48,739 nucleotides of DNA from Anaerolineae bacterium (GCA_020851635.1 JADZCJ010000093.1:1-48739); one strand, 5' to 3'. Positions 24,383 through 33,422 are shown, counted from the first letter of the stretch. A program made the numbers and translations. The notes: generated by a model from the letters alone, not told the origin.

Positions 24383-27052
24383 ATGCGTCGTCTCGTCGTT
24401 CTCTTGTTTTATCTCGGACTCGTCCTCGTCTCGCTCGGCGCGGCGGCATTTGCGGTTACGCGGTATCGCACGCTCGCGCGCGGGATCGAAACTAATTTCC
24501 CCGATACACCAAAAATTTTTGGCGCGAATGTGGCGCTGGAACAATACGAAACGGATGAGGAGCTCGAGCGCGCCCTGGCACAGCTCAAAAGCGCGGGCTT
24601 GACGCACGCGCGCCAATATTTTTCATGGCGCGCGATCGAAGCGGAACGCGGGACCTATGATTGGGCAAAATGGGACCGCATCGTGGACGCGGCGCGCGCC
24701 GATGGGATTCAACTGGTCGCGGTCCTGAATACCGCCCCCGCGTGGAGCCAGCGCGCGCACGAGCGCGCCATGCCGCACGCCCCCCCCGATGATTTTGCCG
24801 AGTACGCGCGTTTTGTCGGCGATTTTGCCGGACGCTATGGTGATGCGGTCGAGTATTACCAGATTTGGGATGAGCCGAATGTGGAACCGAACTGGGGCGA
24901 ACGCAACGCCGACCCCGTCGAGTACGCGCAGCTGTTGATTCCCGCCGCGCAAGCGGTTCGCGCAGACGATGCGGACGCAAAAATTGTGCTTGCAGGACTG
25001 GCGATGAATCTGGAGCTGCATCGCCCGCACCCTAACTATTCCGAGATACTCTATTTGCGCGGCTTGTACGAAATCGGCGCACAGAACAATTTTGATATTG
25101 TCGCGGCAAAACCGTATGGCATGTGGACGGGACCCGAAGACCGCACGGTGAATTCGGGTCTGCTCAATTTTTCACGCTTGATTCTACTGCGCGATGAAAT
25201 GCTCCACTATGGCGATCAAAACAAACCGGTGTGGGCGGTCGAGATGGGATGGAATGCCCTGCCAACCGACTGGAAGGGCATTCCATCGCCGTGGGGCACA
25301 GACACGGCGGAAATTCAAGCTGACCGTCTGGAACGCGCGCTCGAACGAATTGATGCGGAATGGGATTGGGTGACCGGCATCTTTCCGCTGTATTTACAGC
25401 CAAATGTCGCCGCCGAGAATCCGCGCTGGGGTTTTGCGCTGCTGAATCGGGACGGACAGCCGACCGAGTTTTTCAATACCCTGCGACGGCACATTCTGTC
25501 GGATGTCACTGTTACAGATTCGGACGCGCCACTCCCCGCCGCGCCGGTCTTGCCCGTCGTCCTGCTGCTCGGCGTGGCGGTCGTTTCAGCATGGCGCGCG
25601 TGGCGCTATAGTCATGCGCTAAAATTGGACGAACGCTGGCGCGCCTTGAAAACGCGCGTCAACGCGCTGCCTGAATTCGCACAAGTTTTCGCCATTCTGG
25701 TCGCGGCGGCTGGTTTCTATTTTTCGCCGAGCACGCCGTTGAACTTGGTCATGTTTGGCGTGTTGATTGGTCTGTTTGCCCTGCGGTTGGATTATGGGAT
25801 TGCGCTGACGATTTTTGTGATCCCATTTTGGAATTTTCCCAAACGATTGTTTGGCGGGTTTGAACTCTCTCCGGTGGAGGCGTTCACCTGGATCGCCGCG
25901 GCGGCGTTCCTGATTGATGCGGCATTGAGCGGATTTGGCGCGCGGGCGTTTGCGGCGGCGCGCAAACCTGCTTTTTGGCGGACAAACATTCAACCGCTCG
26001 ATTGGGCGGCGTTGGCGTTTTTGGCGCTGGGTCTGCTCTCGACGCGCTGGGCGGGCAATTTTGGCGTGGCGAGTCGCGAGTTTCGCATCATTTTGCTCGA
26101 CCCCATTTTATTGTATGCGTTGATTCGTCTGGGCGCATACGGTGGGGCGCAAACGCGCTTGTTTGTGAATGCGCTGCTCGCTTCGGGTGTTGCCGTGTGC
26201 GCGATCGGGCTGTATCAATACGTGACGGGCGATGTGATTCTTGCGGATGGGATTGCGCGGTTGACTGCGGTGTGGGGTTCGCCCAACAATGTGGGCTTGT
26301 ATCTCGGTCGCTTGCTGCCGATTGCGCTGGCGTTTGCGCTCTTGCCGCATCCTCCGGCGCACAGCGATCAGACCTGGGTTCTGCCCATCAACCCGCGTTG
26401 GGTGTATGCCGCGCTGGTCGGTCTCTTTGGCTTGACTATGTTGTTGACCTATTCGCGCGGCGCATTGTTTTTTGGACTGCCCGCCGGCGTGATTTTTGTG
26501 CTGGCGGTGTTGGGCACGCAATCGCATCATCTTTCGCGGCGCGCGTGGCTGGCGATTGGCGCGGCGGCGCTGTTTGGGGCGATTCTGAGCGTGCCGTTTC
26601 TCTTTTCCGAACGGCTCAGGTCACTGTTTCAAACGGGGACGGGAACAGGATTTTTTCGCATAGCGGTCTGGACGAGCGCGGTGAACATGATTCGCGATCA
26701 CCCGTTATTGGGCGTGGGGCTGGACAATTTCTTGTACGAATATCCAAAATACATTTTGCCCGAGGCATGGCGCGAGCCGAATCTTTCGCACCCGCACAAT
26801 GTGCTGCTGGATTTCTGGGCGCGGCTGGGGATCGGCGGGGTGCTGATTTTCGTTTGGATGCTCGTCGGTTTGTACCGCCGCGCGTGGACGACCTTTGTGA
26901 CGACAAACAGCAGTTATACGCGCGCGCTCATGTTGGGGCTGATGGCGAGTGTGGCGGCGATGCTGGCGCACGGCTTGATTGACTCGTCCTATTTTGTGAT
27001 AGACCTGGCATATGTGTTTTTGGTCACGCTGGCGTTGGCACAGACAGAGTGA
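24383..27052 (+). CDS. Glycoside hydrolase fused to an O-antigen ligase (WaaL/Wzy-like)
   Basis: This 889-residue protein combines two functions. After a membrane anchor (5-27), residues about 45-370 form a clan-A (GH5/GH39-like) TIM-barrel: FSWRAIEAERGTYDWAKWD, a candidate acid/base Glu164 in IWDEPN and a candidate nucleophile Glu287 in WAVEMGW. From about 390 to the end, ten or more hydrophobic helices follow, with the O-antigen-ligase landmarks YSRGALFFG, DHPLLGVGLDNFLYEYP and SHPHNVLLDFWARLG (His/Asn near 803-806). The hydrolase part would be outside the cytoplasm, on the same side as the ligase active site. It heads a plus-strand unit with UDP-xylose synthase, a second ligase and GtrA. 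There is no frameshift at the junction. One function could be trimming chains before or after ligation. The linkage is unknown. Confidence 0.85.
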   Translation: MRRLVVLLFYLGLVLVSLGAAAFAVTRYRTLARGIETNFPDTPKIFGANVALEQYETDEELERALAQLKSAGLTHARQYFSWRAIEAERGTYDWAKWDRIVDAARADGIQLVAVLNTAPAWSQRAHERAMPHAPPDDFAEYARFVGDFAGRYGDAVEYYQIWDEPNVEPNWGERNADPVEYAQLLIPAAQAVRADDADAKIVLAGLAMNLELHRPHPNYSEILYLRGLYEIGAQNNFDIVAAKPYGMWTGPEDRTVNSGLLNFSRLILLRDEMLHYGDQNKPVWAVEMGWNALPTDWKGIPSPWGTDTAEIQADRLERALERIDAEWDWVTGIFPLYLQPNVAAENPRWGFALLNRDGQPTEFFNTLRRHILSDVTVTDSDAPLPAAPVLPVVLLLGVAVVSAWRAWRYSHALKLDERWRALKTRVNALPEFAQVFAILVAAAGFYFSPSTPLNLVMFGVLIGLFALRLDYGIALTIFVIPFWNFPKRLFGGFELSPVEAFTWIAAAAFLIDAALSGFGARAFAAARKPAFWRTNIQPLDWAALAFLALGLLSTRWAGNFGVASREFRIILLDPILLYALIRLGAYGGAQTRLFVNALLASGVAVCAIGLYQYVTGDVILADGIARLTAVWGSPNNVGLYLGRLLPIALAFALLPHPPAHSDQTWVLPINPRWVYAALVGLFGLTMLLTYSRGALFFGLPAGVIFVLAVLGTQSHHLSRRAWLAIGAAALFGAILSVPFLFSERLRSLFQTGTGTGFFRIAVWTSAVNMIRDHPLLGVGLDNFLYEYPKYILPEAWREPNLSHPHNVLLDFWARLGIGGVLIFVWMLVGLYRRAWTTFVTTNSSYTRALMLGLMASVAAMLAHGLIDSSYFVIDLAYVFLVTLALAQTE

Positions 27053-27114
27053 TTATGGAAACAAAAATGTTCCGGCGTGAAACGGCAAAATTTTTGTATT
27101 TGGCTGACCGCTCT

Positions 27115-27120
27115 TATAAT
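27115..27120 (+). promoter_or_regulatory. Possible -10 element before the UDP-xylose synthase gene
   Basis: This is a perfect TATAAT, about 94 bp before the gene, with only a weak TTGTAT 15 bp upstream. The gap 27053-27213 holds no gene. An imperfect A/T-rich hairpin (about 27061-27099) lies just before it. Confidence 0.35.
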
Positions 27121-27213
27121 TCGCGGCGCAAACAAATGCCGCCTGTCGCGGGCGCGGAACTGCCGCGCCGGTGAGCGGCATTCTATACGCAAGCCAACCC
27201 ATTCGAGGACATT

Positions 27214-28152
27214 ATGCGTCTATTTATCACGGGGGGCGCCGGTTTTATCGGCTCGCATTTGTGTGACTATTTTTTGGCGCGCGACCATCGCGTGATTGCG
27301 ATGGACAATTTTATTACCGGCAGCCCCGACAATATTGCTCATCTCGCCACCGAGCCCCGTTTCGAGTTTATCGAACAGGATGTGACAAAACACATTCATG
27401 TTCCGGGTGAGGTGGACGCCGTCTTGCACTTTGCTTCACCGGCGAGTCCAAAATCGTATCTGGATTATCCGATTCAGACGATGAAGGTCGGCGCGCTGGG
27501 GACGCATAATGCGCTGGGTGTGGCGCGTGCCAAAGGCGCGCGCTTTTTGTTGGCTTCGACTTCGGAGGTGTATGGCGACCCGCTGGTGCACCCGCAGCGT
27601 GAAGACTATTGGGGTAACGTCAATCCCGTCGGACCCCGCGGCGTATATGATGAGGCGAAACGTTTTGCCGAAGCGTTGACTCTGGCATATCACCGCCAGC
27701 ACGGCGTCCAGACGCGGATCGTCCGCATATTCAACACCTATGGTCCGCGCAATGCGCTGGATGACGGGCGCGTGGTGCCAAACTTTGTCGGACAGGCGCT
27801 GCGCGGCGAACCGTTGACGGTGCATGGAGATGGTTCACAGACGCGTTCGTTCACCTATGTCAGCGATTTGGTTGAGGGCATTGCGCGTCTTCTCATGTCC
27901 GAGGAAAATCTGCCCGTCAATATTGGCAACCCGAACGAAATGACCATCAAGACTTTTGCCGAACGCATCAACGCGATTACGGGCAACAAGGCGGGCATTA
28001 TTTTTACTCATCGCCCCGTTGATGATCCGTCGCGCCGCAACCCCGATATCACCAGGGCGCGCACGCTGCTGAATTGGGAACCGGTCGTTTCGTTGGACGC
28101 GGGTCTGGAAGAGACTATCGCGTATTTTGCAGAACGGATGCAAAAAGCATGA
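27214..28152 (+). CDS. UDP-glucuronate decarboxylase (UDP-xylose synthase)
   Basis: This 312-residue SDR enzyme converts UDP-glucuronate to UDP-xylose with NAD. It has [11 protein letters not shown] at the N-terminus, the family hallmark [34 protein letters not shown] with the catalytic Ser/Thr and Glu, and [10 protein letters not shown] with the Tyr/Lys pair. Length and motifs match bacterial UXS proteins. ATG at 27214 is preceded by GAGGA. It sits between two O-antigen-ligase genes, so xylose is a likely component of the local glycan. It would share UDP-GlcA with the epimerase at 18654. Confidence 0.92.
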   Translation: MRLFITGGAGFIGSHLCDYFLARDHRVIAMDNFITGSPDNIAHLATEPRFEFIEQDVTKHIHVPGEVDAVLHFASPASPKSYLDYPIQTMKVGALGTHNALGVARAKGARFLLASTSEVYGDPLVHPQREDYWGNVNPVGPRGVYDEAKRFAEALTLAYHRQHGVQTRIVRIFNTYGPRNALDDGRVVPNFVGQALRGEPLTVHGDGSQTRSFTYVSDLVEGIARLLMSEENLPVNIGNPNEMTIKTFAERINAITGNKAGIIFTHRPVDDPSRRNPDITRARTLLNWEPVVSLDAGLEETIAYFAERMQKA

Positions 28153-28196
28153 TACGGGTCCTTGATGGACCGCTGTGTCACAAGAGTTGAAAGCGC

Positions 28197-29729
28197 GTGT
28201 CTTTTCTGCGAATCGAACGACGCACCACCCTCGCCCTCGCGGTCATTGTCTTGCTTGTCGCGTTCCTCTGGGCGCTGCTTTCCCTGACAAACGCGCTGCT
28301 CCTTGCGTTCGCGCTCGTTCTGGTGGGCGCGCTTGTCGCCGCCCCCGAGCTCGCTGTATATCTTTTGGTGTTTGCGGTCCCGTTCGGTTCGCTCCTGCCT
28401 CTGAATGTCGGCGGCGCAAACGTAACTGCGGCGGATGGACTCTTGCTGCTGGCGTGGGCGTTGTATTTGATGCGCGGCGTAGCCCGTCGAAAAATCGAGC
28501 TGCGCCCGCCACCGCTTGCTCTCCCGTTTCTCGCTTTTATCTTTGCTGCTGCGCTTTCCCTGACGGTTGCGCGCTCTTTGGCTGACAGCGTGCCCGAGCT
28601 GACCAAATGGATCGAATTGTTTGCCGCCTATTGGCTCGTCGCCCAATTCTTTGATGAAACGCGCGTCGAGCGCTTGCTGGCGGTCATGTTTTGTGCGGGG
28701 TTGGCGCAGGCGTTGTTGGGCGCATACCAGTATTATTTTCGCCTCGGACCCGAGGGCTTTTTGTTGTTTGGCGGCGCAAACCTGCGCGCCTTTGGAACGT
28801 TCGAACAACCCAACCCATTTGCGGGCTATCTTGGTCTGATTCTCCCATTGGCGCTGGGAACGGGATTGGGTATTCTGGTGACGTTTCTGCGCGGCAAACG
28901 CGGGACGGCGCCGGAGCGCCCGACAAACGCCCTTTCCTCACAAGGCATCACCTCCCGTCATCTGTGGTTGTTTGTGCTTGCAAGCGGTTCGTTGTTTGTC
29001 ATGCTCGCCGCATTACTCTTTTCGTATTCACGCGGGGCGTGGATTGGCGTCGCGGGGGCGCTGGGTGTGACGGCTGTGATGGTCCTGGTGCGCTCGAAAC
29101 GCGCCGTGACGCTGGCGCTGGGAATGGGGCTGGTGGGCGTAATTGTGATCGGGCTGGGCGAAATCAATCTGGTGCCCAACATCATTAGCGAGCGCTTTGC
29201 CACGGTCGGCGATTACTTGTCTTTTGAGGATGTGCGCGGGGTGCGCGCCAACGACGAAAATTTTGCGCTGGTGGAACGGCGCGCGCACTGGCAAGCGGCG
29301 CTGGGCATGTTCGAGGACTCGCCCTGGCTGGGCGTAGGTTTTGGAAATTATGCGGCTGCCTATCCCGCGTATGCCCTGCCCAGGTGGGATGATCCGTTGG
29401 GACACGCGCACAATTATTATTTGAATGTGCTGGCAGAGGCGGGCGCAATCGGGTTTATAATATACGTTGTTTTGTGGCTTGCCGTCTTTTGGAATGTGGG
29501 ACGCGCCGCGTTGGCGACCGGTGGCTGGCAGCAAGGTGTCGTGGCGGGCGGCTTGGGCGTTCTGGTGGCTTTGTCAATTCATAATTTCTTTGATAATCTG
29601 TTTGTCCATGCCATGTATCTGCAAGTTGGCATGACGTTGGGGCTGGTGGCTGTCTTGAGCGCAAATACATCCGACACGCCTGACAGGGGAATCGCCGGAG
29701 CTGACGTTTTGGAGGGATCTTTTGAATGA
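28197..29729 (+). CDS. O-antigen ligase family membrane protein
   Basis: This 510-residue polytopic protein has about twelve helices and Wzy/WaaL landmarks: GTFEQPNPFAGYLGLILPL, YSRGAWIGVAG, then in the large periplasmic loop RAHWQAALGMFEDSPWLGVG and GHAHNYYLNVLAEAG with the conserved His. It should join or polymerise lipid-linked glycans outside the cytoplasm. The start is GTG at 28197, 44 bp after UXS, with a weak ribosome-binding site. Its 3' end overlaps gtrA as ATGA. It resembles the ligase half of the fusion protein at 24383 but lacks a hydrolase domain. Confidence 0.85.
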   Translation: MSFLRIERRTTLALAVIVLLVAFLWALLSLTNALLLAFALVLVGALVAAPELAVYLLVFAVPFGSLLPLNVGGANVTAADGLLLLAWALYLMRGVARRKIELRPPPLALPFLAFIFAAALSLTVARSLADSVPELTKWIELFAAYWLVAQFFDETRVERLLAVMFCAGLAQALLGAYQYYFRLGPEGFLLFGGANLRAFGTFEQPNPFAGYLGLILPLALGTGLGILVTFLRGKRGTAPERPTNALSSQGITSRHLWLFVLASGSLFVMLAALLFSYSRGAWIGVAGALGVTAVMVLVRSKRAVTLALGMGLVGVIVIGLGEINLVPNIISERFATVGDYLSFEDVRGVRANDENFALVERRAHWQAALGMFEDSPWLGVGFGNYAAAYPAYALPRWDDPLGHAHNYYLNVLAEAGAIGFIIYVVLWLAVFWNVGRAALATGGWQQGVVAGGLGVLVALSIHNFFDNLFVHAMYLQVGMTLGLVAVLSANTSDTPDRGIAGADVLEGSFE

Positions 29730-30262
29730 CCGCCTTTTTTGACCGCGTAAACGCATTGGCGCCGCAGCGCATCAAAGCAGCGCATCCCGAAGTCAAACGC
29801 TTTATCAAGTTTGCCATGGTGGGCGGCTTTGGCGCCATTCTGGATGTGACCGTCTTGACCCTGCTCGTCTTTGCCTTTCATGTGCCGGACTATTTGGCGA
29901 ACCTGATTTCTGTCGGCTGCGCGGTGGTCAGCAATTTTACGTGGAATACTCTTTGGACCTTTCCCGAATCGCGCGGACAAAATAATCTGCACAAACATTT
30001 TGCCCAATTTCTTTTGGTGAACCTTGTCGGTCTGGGCATCAACGAATTGGTGTTTGTGCTGACGGACAAATTTCTGTTTGAACCCATCTTTGTGGCGCTC
30101 GGAATAAACCCATCTCTGGCAATTTACCCCTCCAAAATCTTTGCGATTGGGGTGGTGTTGTTTTGGAATTTTGGGATCAATCGCATTTGGACATACCGGC
30201 ATATCGAATTTGGCTCAGAGACACAGCACAGTCATGCGGAAGATTCCATTCCGCCGTTGTAG
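29726..30262 (+). CDS. GtrA family membrane protein
   Basis: This 178-residue protein has four transmembrane helices and the GtrA pattern RFIKFAMVGGFGAILDVTVL near the N-terminus and NFTWNTLWTFPES after the second helix. GtrA proteins are thought to flip or deliver polyprenyl-phosphate sugars. ATG overlaps the ligase stop codon by 4 bp, so translation is coupled. It closes the plus-strand glycan unit and is followed after 10 bp by an intrinsic terminator. Confidence 0.9.
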   Translation: MTAFFDRVNALAPQRIKAAHPEVKRFIKFAMVGGFGAILDVTVLTLLVFAFHVPDYLANLISVGCAVVSNFTWNTLWTFPESRGQNNLHKHFAQFLLVNLVGLGINELVFVLTDKFLFEPIFVALGINPSLAIYPSKIFAIGVVLFWNFGINRIWTYRHIEFGSETQHSHAEDSIPPL

Positions 30263-30272
30263 CGGAAAACAG

Positions 30273-30303
30273 AGAGCGTCCGACAACGGGCGCTCTTTTT
30301 TTT
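30273..30303 (+). terminator. Intrinsic terminator after gtrA
   Basis: A nine-pair stem (AGAGCGTCC with GGGCGCTCT, one G-T pair) and a 6-nt loop are followed by at least seven T residues from 30297. It ends the plus-strand glycan unit. Confidence 0.85.
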
Positions 30304-30328
30304 GTTTCACCCGAAATGGGCCGGGTTC

Positions 30329-30796
30329 TCACGGTAACACCTCAAAGGACGTTACCCGCCAGGAAATGTCATCGTCGGTGACGTTGGCTTGGTCGCGCGA
30401 AATCGTGGTCGGGTAGTGGTATTTCTCGTCAAAGGTGACCTTGAGTTGATATTTCGCGCTGTCGGGCGCATATGCGAGCGCCGTGTCAAACAGACCGTCT
30501 ACGGTAAACTTGTTGGGGTCAAATTCATTCACCTTGCATTCGCGCCCCTCAAACGGTGCCGGAATACACACCGCCGATTGTTCCGTGACAACGCCATCGC
30601 GCACCGTAACGGTGTTGGTCTGGGCGTGCCAGATAGAATCGACCTTGAGCACCGCGATGCGATAGTTGCGAATTTGTTTTTCGCCCCATTGTCTTTGTTT
30701 GGACGCGATCAATAAATCCGGTTCGGATGGTCCCGGCACTGTACAGCCGGCGAGCATTAAAATAAAGAGTAAAATCAACGGCACTCTATTTTGCAT
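30329..30796 (-). CDS. DUF6174-like lipoprotein
   Basis: This is a 155-residue exported lipoprotein: MQNRVPLILLFILMLAGC, with Cys18 in the lipobox. The mature part has IRNYRIAVLKVDSIWHAQTNTVTVRDGVV, then TVDGLFDTALAYA and a stretch ending in FDEKYHYPTTISRDQ. This pattern is seen in DUF6174 proteins of unknown function. I chose ATG at 30796 because the signal peptide starts there. A TTGCCT(16)TACAAT promoter-like sequence (30803-30830) ends only 6-7 bp before the ATG, so the mRNA may be leaderless. It is divergent from the MFS gene. Confidence 0.7.
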   Translation of the reverse strand: MQNRVPLILLFILMLAGCTVPGPSEPDLLIASKQRQWGEKQIRNYRIAVLKVDSIWHAQTNTVTVRDGVVTEQSAVCIPAPFEGRECKVNEFDPNKFTVDGLFDTALAYAPDSAKYQLKVTFDEKYHYPTTISRDQANVTDDDISWRVTSFEVLP

Positions 30797-30802
30797 AATG
30801 GG

Positions 30803-30830
30803 ATTGTATCGGGATGAACCGTTCAGGCAA
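30803..30830 (-). promoter_or_regulatory. Promoter-like sequence of the DUF6174-like lipoprotein gene
   Basis: On the minus strand TTGCCT (30830-30825), a 16-bp spacer and TACAAT (30808-30803) lie immediately before the ATG at 30796. The predicted start site falls on or next to the ATG. It overlaps the 5' end of the divergent MFS gene. Confidence 0.45.
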
Positions 30831-32136
30831 ATCGAATATGGCGCTGCGGGTCGAGTCATTACAACGCACGCTCAAACCACGACGCATCCTATCGTCCTGG
30901 ATGCCGATGGGTCAGGATGTCCAATCACAAAATGTCCGACGGGTATTGATTGACGGCATCGGCGTTGGCATTGCGGCGGCGGCGGCGCCCTATCTGCCCG
31001 TCTTTTTGGCGCGCTTGGGCGCGGACAATTTTGCGGTTGGGCTGCTTACCTCCATGCCCGCGCTGGCGGGTCTGATCTTTGCCATCCCGCTGGGACAATT
31101 TCTGGCGCGCCAAAAAAATATTGTGCCCTGGTATTCCCGTTCACGCTTTTTTGTTATATTGTGTTATGCGCTGACCGGTTTGGCGCCATTCTTGGTGCCA
31201 AACCAGGTGGTGTTGGGCATTTTGTTGATCTGGTTGTTTGCGACGGTTCCGCAGACGATTGTCAACCTGGGTTTTACGATTGTGATGGGCAGTGTGGCGG
31301 GACCGGAGGGGCGCTTGTATCTGATGAGCCGCCGGTGGTCCACCCTGGGGATCACGACGGCGATTGTGGTGGTGTTTGCCGGGATTGCGCTGGACCGGCT
31401 GCCCTTTCCATATAATTATCAGATCGTTTTCATTGTGCTCTCGCTGGGTGGTGTGCTCAGTTTTGCATTTTCAAGCCGCATCGAGCTGCCTGACCAGAAA
31501 ATGCCGCCGCGCCCGGTAGAGCGTCCTTCGCCGCTCAAAAACCTCAAGCGACTCACCGAGCAGCTGCGCGGCGAACCGCGCTTTATGCGGGTCATCAGCA
31601 GTCAGGTCGTCTACCGGTTTGGGTTGGCGTATGCGATTCCGCTCTTTCCGCTTTACTATGTGCGTGTTCTGAATGCAAGCGATGAAGCCATCGGACTGAT
31701 TGTCACCGTGCAGGGCGCGGTCCTTCTGGTCGCCTATTATGTCTGGGCGCGTGTGACCAAATTGCGCGGGGTGCGCTTTGCGCTGCTCGTAACCACGCTC
31801 GCCGTCGCGTTTTATCCGATCATCCTAGCGTTTACGACCCAGATCCCCGCGGTCATCGTTCTGAGCGGGCTGGCGGCGATCTTTGCGGCGGGCATTGACC
31901 TGATCTTTTTCGATATCGTGGTGTCGAGTTATCCTCAGCAAGAAGCAGCTACATTTGTCGGCGTCCAGCAGGAGACCGTGTATCTGGTCTCGTTCATCGC
32001 GCCGTTTGTGGCGACCGCGGTGGCGACGGCGGTCAGCATCCCGTTTTCGCTGGTGGTCGCGGGCTTGATTCGCCTTGCCGGCTTTGGCATGTTTGTTGTT
32101 TTTTCAAGAGACGAAAGCAATTTACCCAATCCATGA
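30814..32136 (+). CDS. Major facilitator superfamily transporter
   Basis: This 440-residue protein has about twelve hydrophobic segments in the MFS 6+6 arrangement. The N-terminal half holds DGIGVGIAAAAAPYLPVFLARLGADNFAVGLL and the central cytoplasmic loop is RIELPDQKMPPRPVERPSPLKNLKRL. The substrate is unknown. ATG at 30814 lies only 17 bp from the divergent lipoprotein start and has no clear ribosome-binding site. ATG at 30838 or 30901 would leave more room for a promoter and would keep all helices. Its stop overlaps the following channel-like gene as ATGA, so the two are co-translated. Confidence 0.8.
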   Translation: MNRSGKSNMALRVESLQRTLKPRRILSSWMPMGQDVQSQNVRRVLIDGIGVGIAAAAAPYLPVFLARLGADNFAVGLLTSMPALAGLIFAIPLGQFLARQKNIVPWYSRSRFFVILCYALTGLAPFLVPNQVVLGILLIWLFATVPQTIVNLGFTIVMGSVAGPEGRLYLMSRRWSTLGITTAIVVVFAGIALDRLPFPYNYQIVFIVLSLGGVLSFAFSSRIELPDQKMPPRPVERPSPLKNLKRLTEQLRGEPRFMRVISSQVVYRFGLAYAIPLFPLYYVRVLNASDEAIGLIVTVQGAVLLVAYYVWARVTKLRGVRFALLVTTLAVAFYPIILAFTTQIPAVIVLSGLAAIFAAGIDLIFFDIVVSSYPQQEAATFVGVQQETVYLVSFIAPFVATAVATAVSIPFSLVVAGLIRLAGFGMFVVFSRDESNLPNP

Positions 32137-33272
32137 GTGTCCCCGAGCAACCCCCGCCTGCGCCCAAGAATCCGTCCCGCTGGTATGTGGGTTCGGCAGT
32201 GGTCGCGCTGGTTTTTCTCGCGCTGATTATCATTGTGTGGAATCGCGAATACAACACGCCTGCGCCGCTCTTTCCCGGCGAAAGCGTAATGCGCCGTCAG
32301 GAGGATGTGACGCGCTTTATGCGCGAGAATTTGCCGCCGGATGTTGCCGGAGACGCGTTGTTCATTCCGACCGGCGTCGTCATCCAGACCCTTGAATTCA
32401 AAGGTCCCTATACGGTGCAGGCGGGCGGGTATATTTGGCAAAAGTATCCGGACGAATATCCGCCCCTGGATCACGGGTTTGTGTTTGCAGAAGCCGAGTC
32501 CACGACTTTTACCAAGGTGTACGAGACCCATCAGGATGGAGAGACCCTGGTCGGCTGGAATTTCAAAACAACTCTGCGCGAAAAGTTTGACTATTCCAAA
32601 TATCCGCTGGACCGCCAGCTCTTGTGGCTGCGCTTGTGGCATGTGGAATTTGAAAAAGATGTGTATCTGGTTCCGGACATTGCCGGATACGATTCGTTAG
32701 CGCCAGGCGCGACTCCCGGATTGGACGAGGGGCTGGTGCTGGAAAATTGGGAACTGGGCAGCAGTTATTTCAGTTTTCGTCTCAATGCCTATAATTCGAA
32801 TTTTGGCATTCAAGGGTACAACAGCGCCGAGAGTCTCCCCGAGCTTTATTTCAATGTGCCCATCCAACGCTATATCCTCAGCCCGCTCGTCGCGCGCGGG
32901 ATTGCGCCGCTGGTCATCCTGATTCAACTGTTTGTGATTGTGATGGTGATCGGGAGCAATTCCAAGCGGTTGGAGCAATTTGGGGTCCGTCCGGGCGCCG
33001 TCATCTTTACGTGCGCGGCTTTCTTTTTTGCCATTCTGCTGGCGCAAAACGCGCTGCGCGATGAGGTAAAGTGGTATGGGGTGGTATATTTGGAAATGGT
33101 GCATGTGCTGACTTATTTTGTCATTCTTGCCGTCGCCGCCAATTCCGTCGCGCTGGTCGCCAATCCCGATTGGGGCTTGTTTGGACAGGACAATCTGTGG
33201 GTCGAAGTGCTTTACTGGCCCCTGATCCTTGGGATTCTATTGGTGATTACCTTGCTGATCTTTGGATGGTAG
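32133..33272 (+). CDS. Pentameric ligand-gated ion-channel-like (Cys-loop-fold) membrane protein
   Basis: This is a 379-residue protein of no obvious annotated family. The layout is one N-terminal helix (17-36), an outside beta-rich region (40-245) and four closely spaced helices (about 248-273, 285-306, 313-340, 355-378). The end of the outer domain reads LVGWNFKTTLREKFDYSKYPLDRQLLWLRL in two parts. YPLDRQ (157-162) matches the YP(F/L)DxQ Cys-loop signature of prokaryotic channels such as GLIC. Helix 1 follows PIQRYILSPLVARGIAPLVIL with the expected Arg and Pro259, and helix 3 begins WYGVVYLEMVHVLTYFV, like GLIC M3. There is no Cys pair in the loop, as in bacterial members. Odd points are the extra N-terminal helix with a 60-80 residue insertion that may be Cache-like, and a Phe-rich helix 2. 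It overlaps the MFS gene by ATGA. The channel role is inferred. Confidence 0.65.
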   Translation: MSVPEQPPPAPKNPSRWYVGSAVVALVFLALIIIVWNREYNTPAPLFPGESVMRRQEDVTRFMRENLPPDVAGDALFIPTGVVIQTLEFKGPYTVQAGGYIWQKYPDEYPPLDHGFVFAEAESTTFTKVYETHQDGETLVGWNFKTTLREKFDYSKYPLDRQLLWLRLWHVEFEKDVYLVPDIAGYDSLAPGATPGLDEGLVLENWELGSSYFSFRLNAYNSNFGIQGYNSAESLPELYFNVPIQRYILSPLVARGIAPLVILIQLFVIVMVIGSNSKRLEQFGVRPGAVIFTCAAFFFAILLAQNALRDEVKWYGVVYLEMVHVLTYFVILAVAANSVALVANPDWGLFGQDNLWVEVLYWPLILGILLVITLLIFGW

Positions 33273-33393
33273 TTGTGGAGCGAGCGCACGCGATTTTGCG
33301 CGCATATCGGGCGCTTGGTTTGCGAAATGTTTGCGCAAGCGGCGGACGCATTGTGATTTGGCGGTGATGCAGTTTTATGTTAATCGCAATACG
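33273..33393. other. Gap before the dnaN promoter
   Basis: No gene, repeat or terminator-like hairpin with a T-run was seen here. I found no cluster of DnaA boxes beside dnaN. Confidence 0.5.
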
Positions 33394-33422
33394 TTGTCAT
33401 TCATACCACAATGTTGTAAAAT
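33394..33422 (+). promoter_or_regulatory. Promoter of dnaN
   Basis: TTGTCA (33394-33399), a 17-bp spacer and TAAAAT (33417-33422) match the sigma-70 consensus at ten of twelve bases. Transcription should start near 33429, giving a leader of about 55 nt. Confidence 0.75.

Noticed and set aside
27061-27099. A/T-rich inverted sequence before the UDP-xylose synthase gene considered as a terminator
   Set aside because: The stem is interrupted by several mismatches and the T-run is part of the stem, so I kept it only as a remark.
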